Assembly (NCBI GenBank): GCA_032718865.1
Contig: JALUTQ010000001.1
Location: 2,108,001 to 2,172,000 of the forward strand
DNA from: Tilletia caries
Lineage: Eukaryota; Basidiomycota; Exobasidiomycetes; Tilletiales; Tilletiaceae
Direction of reading: 5' to 3'
Length of the DNA stretch: 64,000 nt
In this document: piece after piece, positions 59,075-64,000 of the stretch
How the letters are laid out: every line of letters starts with the position of its first letter
Numbering within the stretch: the stretch's first letter is position 1
Program-made: the position numbers and the translations under genes
The notes under the pieces: model-generated
What the model was told of the DNA's origin: nothing
What the model saw: the letters and a program-made list of their open reading frames with translations, nothing else
Database searches by the model: none

Positions 59075-59807
59075 GGTCTGTCGAAGTTCGCAGCCAACAC
59101 TTGTTTTGTCTCGCTGAGACCAGCCGTCGTGTACATACCAACACGCGTGTGACACAAAAACATTCTCATTACTCATTACCCATTTTCTTCACCAATTTCA
59201 AAGACGTGTCAGCGTGTCAGCGTGTCAGGGAGGTGAAGACGACCGCCACCAGACGTATGCGTGTTCAACGTTCAAACCCTGAGCGGGTACAGTCTCACTG
59301 GCAGACTTGACCGCATCTGATCGAGAAGACGAGCTGAGACAGAAGGCAAGCAGACTTGGCCAGCTGGCCTCACATTGCTCTCAATCAGTCGACCGACCCC
59401 AATCGAACCCGCCTCGAAATGGCGCAAATCCTTCTCGAAGAATTGGCCTATTTTTGACCGGAAAGGTGGGATGGAGAAGGACGGCGGGGCGGACATGATG
59501 GCTGGGACTTGATCTGTGCTCATTAACGTCAATGCTTGCCTTCCTTCCGTTCGATCTCTCTCTCTCATGGACTCAGATCTGAGACTCAACGTGATGGTCA
59601 AGCACGCTGTCCAGGCAGGGTTCAACAGTGGCTACCATGAGGAGTCAGGCGGGGCAAGCTCCGTTCAAGGCAGGGGCTTGTTCGAGAGATCGAAGGTAGC
59701 CTTATAAGAAGCGTCCAGATGCTGAGAAGAGCTGACGCTTGCATCCCCTCCGTACCTCGCATCAACCTCCCAACGTTCCCCACAGATCCTCCCACACGTC
59801 AATCATC
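59075..59807. other. Intergenic upstream of the Rds1-like gene
   Basis: Contains the decayed duplicate of the copy 2 3' flank (to about 59170). TATAAG at 59703-59708 is about 105 bp before the ATG. No gene supported. Confidence 0.45.
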
Positions 59808-61404
59808 ATGCGCCTCACATCTCCCTTCATCGCCTTACTCGGCCTCCTTCCTCTCGCACAGGCTCTGCCTTCGTCATCGCCCTTCGTCGGCGTCGACATG
59901 ATCCTCAAGCGGTACGGCATCGCCTCTCGCTCTCCGGAGGACTATGCGAGCCAGCTTCCCGCTCTGCGCAGATCCAAGTCGCAGCCTCGGCCGCCCACGA
60001 GCTCGCGTCTGGACCCGACGCCAGACTACCGTGCGAGGACGCCGTTCGACTGGGCCAGTATTGCTCTTGCTTTGCACCAAGGTATGTTCTGATGATGTAC
60101 CTTTTCTGTCTATATACTCTTTTCAGTGCTCATCGATTCCAGTCCCCATATTCCAGAGTACATCGAGCTGGATGCGTTCAACTACGCAATCACCCGCTTC
60201 ACTCCTGCTGAGTGGGAGGAATGGGGAATCAGCCCCAACTACGTCCACCTGATCCGTTTCTTCGCTCAGCAAGAGGAAGGGCATTCGACTGCATTCTCCA
60301 ACATGCTTGGCCCTCGTGCGCCGCTGCCCTGCGAGTACAACTACCCGTGGGCGAATCAGACAAACGCATCGGTGCCGGGCTTCATCGACTGGTCTCAGAA
60401 AAGCACCCAGCTTGGCGAGAGTGGCACCATTGGCTGGATCCCAATTATGGATGAGCCGGCACCGGCATCCATCGTTCAGCAAGCCATCGTCACCGAGTCA
60501 CGTCAGCAGTTTGCTTTCCGCCAGCTGGAGGGCTTGTTCCCCGTCACCGTTTGGTTCATTACCGGTCTGACGCAGGTGAGCATCATGCATCATGCATCGT
60601 GACCTTGTGCGACTATCTTCTCCACAAAAACATTGACCTCCTTCTCTGTATTACAGGCCATGCACTGGACGATCCTCTCTCGCTGGATTACCCAGTGCCC
60701 CAAGGAGAACAAGCCACTGCCGTGGCCGATCTTCCCCCGCCTCTACGTAGACAACCAGCCAGACGCCATTGCTGCCGGTGCAAGCGCTGGTGGACCCAAC
60801 ATCGCCCACAACCTCACCTCGCTGACCTACCCTGGCCGAGTGGTTGAGCTAAGTGTGAGTGGCCGGGATTGCCTGAGCTTCTCCCAGCATAGGACGGCGC
60901 TGATTACACTTTTTGTTCTCATAGTGGGATCGACCTGGCGAGATTCAAGGACCCTACCACCAGCTGACTCAGACAAACACGAGCGGGGTGCCACGCTTTG
61001 CAGCATGGTTCGGCAACCTCAACGTGACCTTCACGCCCCTCTTCGAGCGTAATCTGACCAGTCGTACAGCCAAGACCACGCAACCCGGTGACACTATCTA
61101 CCCTGACGTAGGCCAGCGTGAGTCTCCCTTTCCCATTCTTTCCCGTGTTCAAGACGGCGCACTGATCACATCCTGCCTTTTTCTCGATTATCGCAACCAG
61201 GCGTCATCAATGGTCAGTCTCTCTATTTCCTACCTCCTCGTTGCGATCAAGTCAAAGTTACTCATGTCTTCTGCTCTCATCTATCGCTCTACAGGAACTG
61301 CGTTTATCGCTCTCGTGGACAGGGACGTCTTTGTCACTCCCGAAAATCTCACGCTGCTCAACGACCACATCGTCGCTGGCCCCGAGTTCTACCAGGCTGA
61401 TTGA
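59808..61404 (+). CDS. Rds1-like ferritin-fold secreted protein, 6 exons
   Basis: Exons 59808..60081, 60127..60575, 60657..60854, 60925..61117, 61201..61212, 61295..61404; 411 residues. Signal peptide residues 1-19 (SPFIALLGLLPLAQA). The core is the ferritin-like domain of the fungal Rds1 stress-response family: FNYAITRFTPAEWEEWGIS, RFFAQQEEGHSTAFSNML (with the Glu and His expected of a helix-bundle metal site), FIDWSQKSTQLGESG, then ESRQQFAFRQLEGLFPVTVWF and AMHWTIL. Rds1 in fission yeast is induced by nutrient and stress signals; its biochemical role is unknown. Several N-glycosylation sequons (NQT, NAS, NLT, NTS, NVT). Exon 5 is only 12 nt, supported by frame on both sides. Confidence 0.9.
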
Positions 61405-62834
61405 GTCCGACTTCGCTTTCTCTTCATCTTCTCACCCGCTCCGATCATCTCACATTAGAACGATGCGACCAAAGCTGCTCTCTTCATCTGTCACCTCAAA
61501 CCTCTTCCCATCGCACAAATGCATGTGTTGTGTCGCTTGAAATTCGTCAGTGTGAAACTGGAGATCCCATGTCCTCAGAAAGTATAGCAATCGCAACAGA
61601 GCCCAAAGTGTTGATCACTTGATGAGACGCTTTTGTTTGCGAACGTAAAGCTTCTGACCGCGGTCGTGCAGAGGAAGAGGAATGTGGGCAAGGCCCGATG
61701 CCAGACCGTGGGAAACTGACGCTGTGTGATCGGATGATCATGACTCCAACCGCAACCACCTCCTGCTATCCCTTGCTCATCCATCACCGTAAGCACTTCA
61801 AGAACGCAAATCGAACGCTTTCTGCAGCAGTGTGATTTTTCTGGACCGCCTCACCCTGCTTTCATGTCAAGTTGATTCACGGTCAGCTGAGATTGCCAAT
61901 GAGTGAGCGGAGGAATTGTGAGGACAGTGAACTTAGACGGAATTGTATCTGAAACACAGCGGGTGCGGGTGTCAGAGTTTTCTGCCTCGTCCACCTCTCT
62001 GAAGTGCGCACGCTGACGGCGCGGGCTGGTGGGGAATAAATCACAGACTCGAGTCCCGGTGTGTTCTGCTCTCTGTGTTCTGTGAGGTGTGCTGGTTGGT
62101 CCTTGAGCTGGAGGCATGGTCAGTGTGCAGTGCTTATGGTCGCCCGACGGTTGACCATGATCACGGGCTGATCGCGAGCCCCTCCCTCGCCCCTACTTGT
62201 GCCCCTCGTCCTCACTCTCCCGTCCTCACGTTCGACATTGACTCGAGGATGGGGTCATGGGGGGCCCTGTGTGCTCCTCCTCGAACTACGGCTCCACAGA
62301 GTGCACGGTCCGCTTCGACTGACGCTTCTCGAGGAATCACCGCGCCCGGTCATGGACGCGGAAAAGCCACCATCCCTTCATTCAGCAGACCTTGTACGAA
62401 CTCATTGACCCTCAGGAGCCCCACACCACATGGGTGAAATGACTCGCAACTTGCGGAGCGCTACTTCACTCTTCTTCCCTCAATCGATCTTCAGCTTGTC
62501 AGATATCTGGCATTCAGCTCGACGTCAAGGTGAGATTGCGGGCCACCACTGCCGAGGCTCCCCTCCTACAGTAAAGCCATCGAACCATACGGGGCTTACC
62601 AGAATGGGCTACTAGGCGAGGCCTGCTCAGTAAGGCACGCGTGCCTAGGCGTGAAGGAGCGAAAATAGCCTCTCGATCATGTAGGCATGAAGACGAAGGT
62701 ACATAAGGGCAGGTCGACCCGCTGTCTGGTGCTCGTTCATCACATCACTCATCCTTCACTCAGGACAGCTCCCGCTCTCTCTTTCTTTCCTCTCTCACAC
62801 TCACACTCACACTCACACTCACACTCGCTTCAAG
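61405..62834. repeat. Right arm of the inverted segmental duplication and promoter of copy 3
   Basis: From about 61.6 kb on, resembles 33.4-34.65 kb in reverse orientation (anchors listed under that arm). The 5' UTR of copy 3 contains a CACACT/CTCACA tandem (62797-62826). No separate gene is called. Confidence 0.7.
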
Positions 62835-63611
62835 ATGCAGCTCAACTCCAAGCTTTCCCTCTTCCTCTGCGCCCTCCTCGTGGCCCAGCCCATCGCGTCC
62901 GCGCCCGTCACCAGCGACAACAACGCCGCCGAACTGGCTACGCGCTCTGGCAACATCGGCTCTGGCCAGAACAAGGGCATCGACGTCGGCAGCATTTTTG
63001 GCAACTTCTTCGAAGGTGACAAGAAGGGAGGCGAGGACCACGGCAAGGGCCACGGCGGACACCACCGCTTTGCCGAGAAGAAGCTCAAGGCTCTCAAAGC
63101 CGCTGAGAATGCGAAGAAGCACAAGGACGCTGCGGCTGTCAAGGCGGCGGCGAAGTTCGATGCTGCGGCTGCCAAGGAGGACTCTCACCACAAGGAGGCC
63201 GACCTGAAGAAGTTCAAGAAGGAGAAGAAGCAGAAATCCGGCAAGGACGGCTTTGGCGGCGGCTTTGACTTCGATCGTCGGGACGGCTTTGGGCTCGGCA
63301 GTGGGCTTGACTTTGGAGGCAAAGACGACTCTGGCCACGGCAAGGACAACTCCGGTCACGGAAACAAGGGCAAGGGACACGGCAAGGGCAAGGGCTTCGG
63401 CGGATCCAACAAGAACAAGAAGGAGAAGGTCGAGAAGGTCGAAGCGCACATCAAGAATGACAAGAAGCACAAGGCCGCGGCCGAGGTCAATGCGGACGCC
63501 GAGTTCAAAGCGGCAGCTGTTCACGAGGATCTCAAGCACAACAAGGCCATCGCGAAGAAGCTTGCAGCTGAGAAGAAGAAGAAGAACGGCTTCGGCCTGG
63601 GCATCTTCTAG
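62835..63611 (+). CDS. Secreted Lys/Ala/Gly-rich two-module protein, copy 3
   Basis: Single exon, 258 residues, the shortest of the three. Signal peptide residues 1-23, almost identical to copy 1 (LCALLVAQPIASA). Cationic modules lie at about 80-133 and 193-250 and the dibasic DFDRRDGFG site (Arg148-Arg149) between them. The spacer after the dibasic site is His/Gly/Lys-rich (GHGK repeats), as in copy 1, fitting their inverted-duplication origin. The second module is closer to copy 2. Lacks cysteines after the signal peptide. Function unknown; secretion and Kex2 processing are predictions. Confidence 0.85.
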   Translation: MQLNSKLSLFLCALLVAQPIASAPVTSDNNAAELATRSGNIGSGQNKGIDVGSIFGNFFEGDKKGGEDHGKGHGGHHRFAEKKLKALKAAENAKKHKDAAAVKAAAKFDAAAAKEDSHHKEADLKKFKKEKKQKSGKDGFGGGFDFDRRDGFGLGSGLDFGGKDDSGHGKDNSGHGNKGKGHGKGKGFGGSNKNKKEKVEKVEAHIKNDKKHKAAAEVNADAEFKAAAVHEDLKHNKAIAKKLAAEKKKKNGFGLGIF

Positions 63612-64000
63612 AGCTACCCTACCGCCGCTCTACCTTGAATGAAACTCCCTTTTCCCTTTGCACCTCTCAGATGAGCGAGTTACGTGAGTTGCTGAAAGTT
63701 GGGACAGAGAAAATACAGGATTCAGTGCAGCTTAGGAGGGCGAGGATTTCTCGTCGCAATGGCAGCTGGAAGATGTCCTCATCGCCTCATCGTCGACCAC
63801 TTGCAGACAAAGTGGGATGTATTTTCAGAAGTCGTAGAGTCAGTAGCTGCGAGCGCAGGGCAACAACACAACGCGCGAGCTTGGCGCTCTCGCCCTTCGC
63901 TACACCTGTCTCGTAGTCAGCGCGTCCTGGTTGAAGATCAGATACAAGCAGTTCATGAGCAACGAGAAGGTCGCGAGGGTGTGATAGGAAGTCCATAGGT
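63612..64000. other. 3' flank of copy 3 to the window edge
   Basis: No gene supported in the last 389 bases. Confidence 0.45.

Noticed and set aside
1..64000. CRISPR arrays, prophage, operons, riboswitches
   Set aside because: Not expected in a fungal nuclear genome and no regularly spaced repeats of that kind seen; tandem repeats present are microsatellites or low-complexity coding DNA.

Overview
This 64 kb window is nuclear DNA of a filamentous or yeast-like fungus, most likely a basidiomycete. The evidence is intron-dense genes with short introns (mostly 55-120 nt, GTGAGT/GTACGT-type donors), GC-rich codon use, Zn(II)2Cys6 and Rds1-type proteins, and a tRNA-Gln with a canonical 3'-of-anticodon intron. 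No taxon is claimed beyond that. Exon joins were worked out by hand from frame, splice sites and family motifs.

Left part (1-31 kb), housekeeping genes: the 3' end of an unrecognised gene; UNG1 (uracil-DNA glycosylase, 9 exons including an 8-nt microexon inside the catalytic motif); an AzgA-type purine permease; a large Zn(II)2Cys6 transcription factor; pyruvate kinase; a divergently transcribed pair of a two-RRM RNA-binding protein and THO2 (mRNA export, with an RD/RE-rich tail); and an intron-containing tRNA-Gln(CTG). Intergenic stretches carry non-autonomous DNA transposons. One is a hAT-like candidate (6574-7268). Another is a MULE-like element with a perfect 10-bp target duplication (17693-19054), itself split by a TA-flanked Tc1/mariner-like foldback element (17744-18606).

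Right part (32.5-63.6 kb), a region dense in genes for secreted proteins. Three paralogous single-exon genes (32546-33400 minus, 50521-51405 plus, 62835-63611 plus) encode Lys/Ala/Gly-rich secreted proteins with two related cationic modules separated by an invariant dibasic Arg-Arg site. This layout resembles fungal Kex2-processed repeat proteins. Two of the copies sit in a roughly 2 kb inverted duplication (about 32.5-34.6 and 61.6-63.6 kb) that includes their upstream DNA. Between them lie small secreted proteins (34842-35409, 36649-37265, 38716-39408, 52918-53490), a secreted protein with a C-terminal membrane or GPI-like tail (41484-42870), two small Cys-rich non-secreted proteins with identical cysteine positions (54228-54506 and 57294-57461), and an Rds1-like ferritin-fold protein (59808-61404). 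A PCID2/Thp1-type PCI protein (43456-45192) and a large leucine-rich-repeat protein (45484-49455) are the only housekeeping-type genes there. A second MULE-like copy (55685-56205, perfect 10-bp TSD) and a further TA-flanked element (39752-40512) are also in this half.

Most of the secreted-protein genes have a TATA box 105-145 bp before the ATG. The arrangement (paralogs, inverted duplication, transposon copies, decayed duplicate fragments) is what is expected of a fast-evolving effector-like cluster; that role is inference, not shown by sequence.
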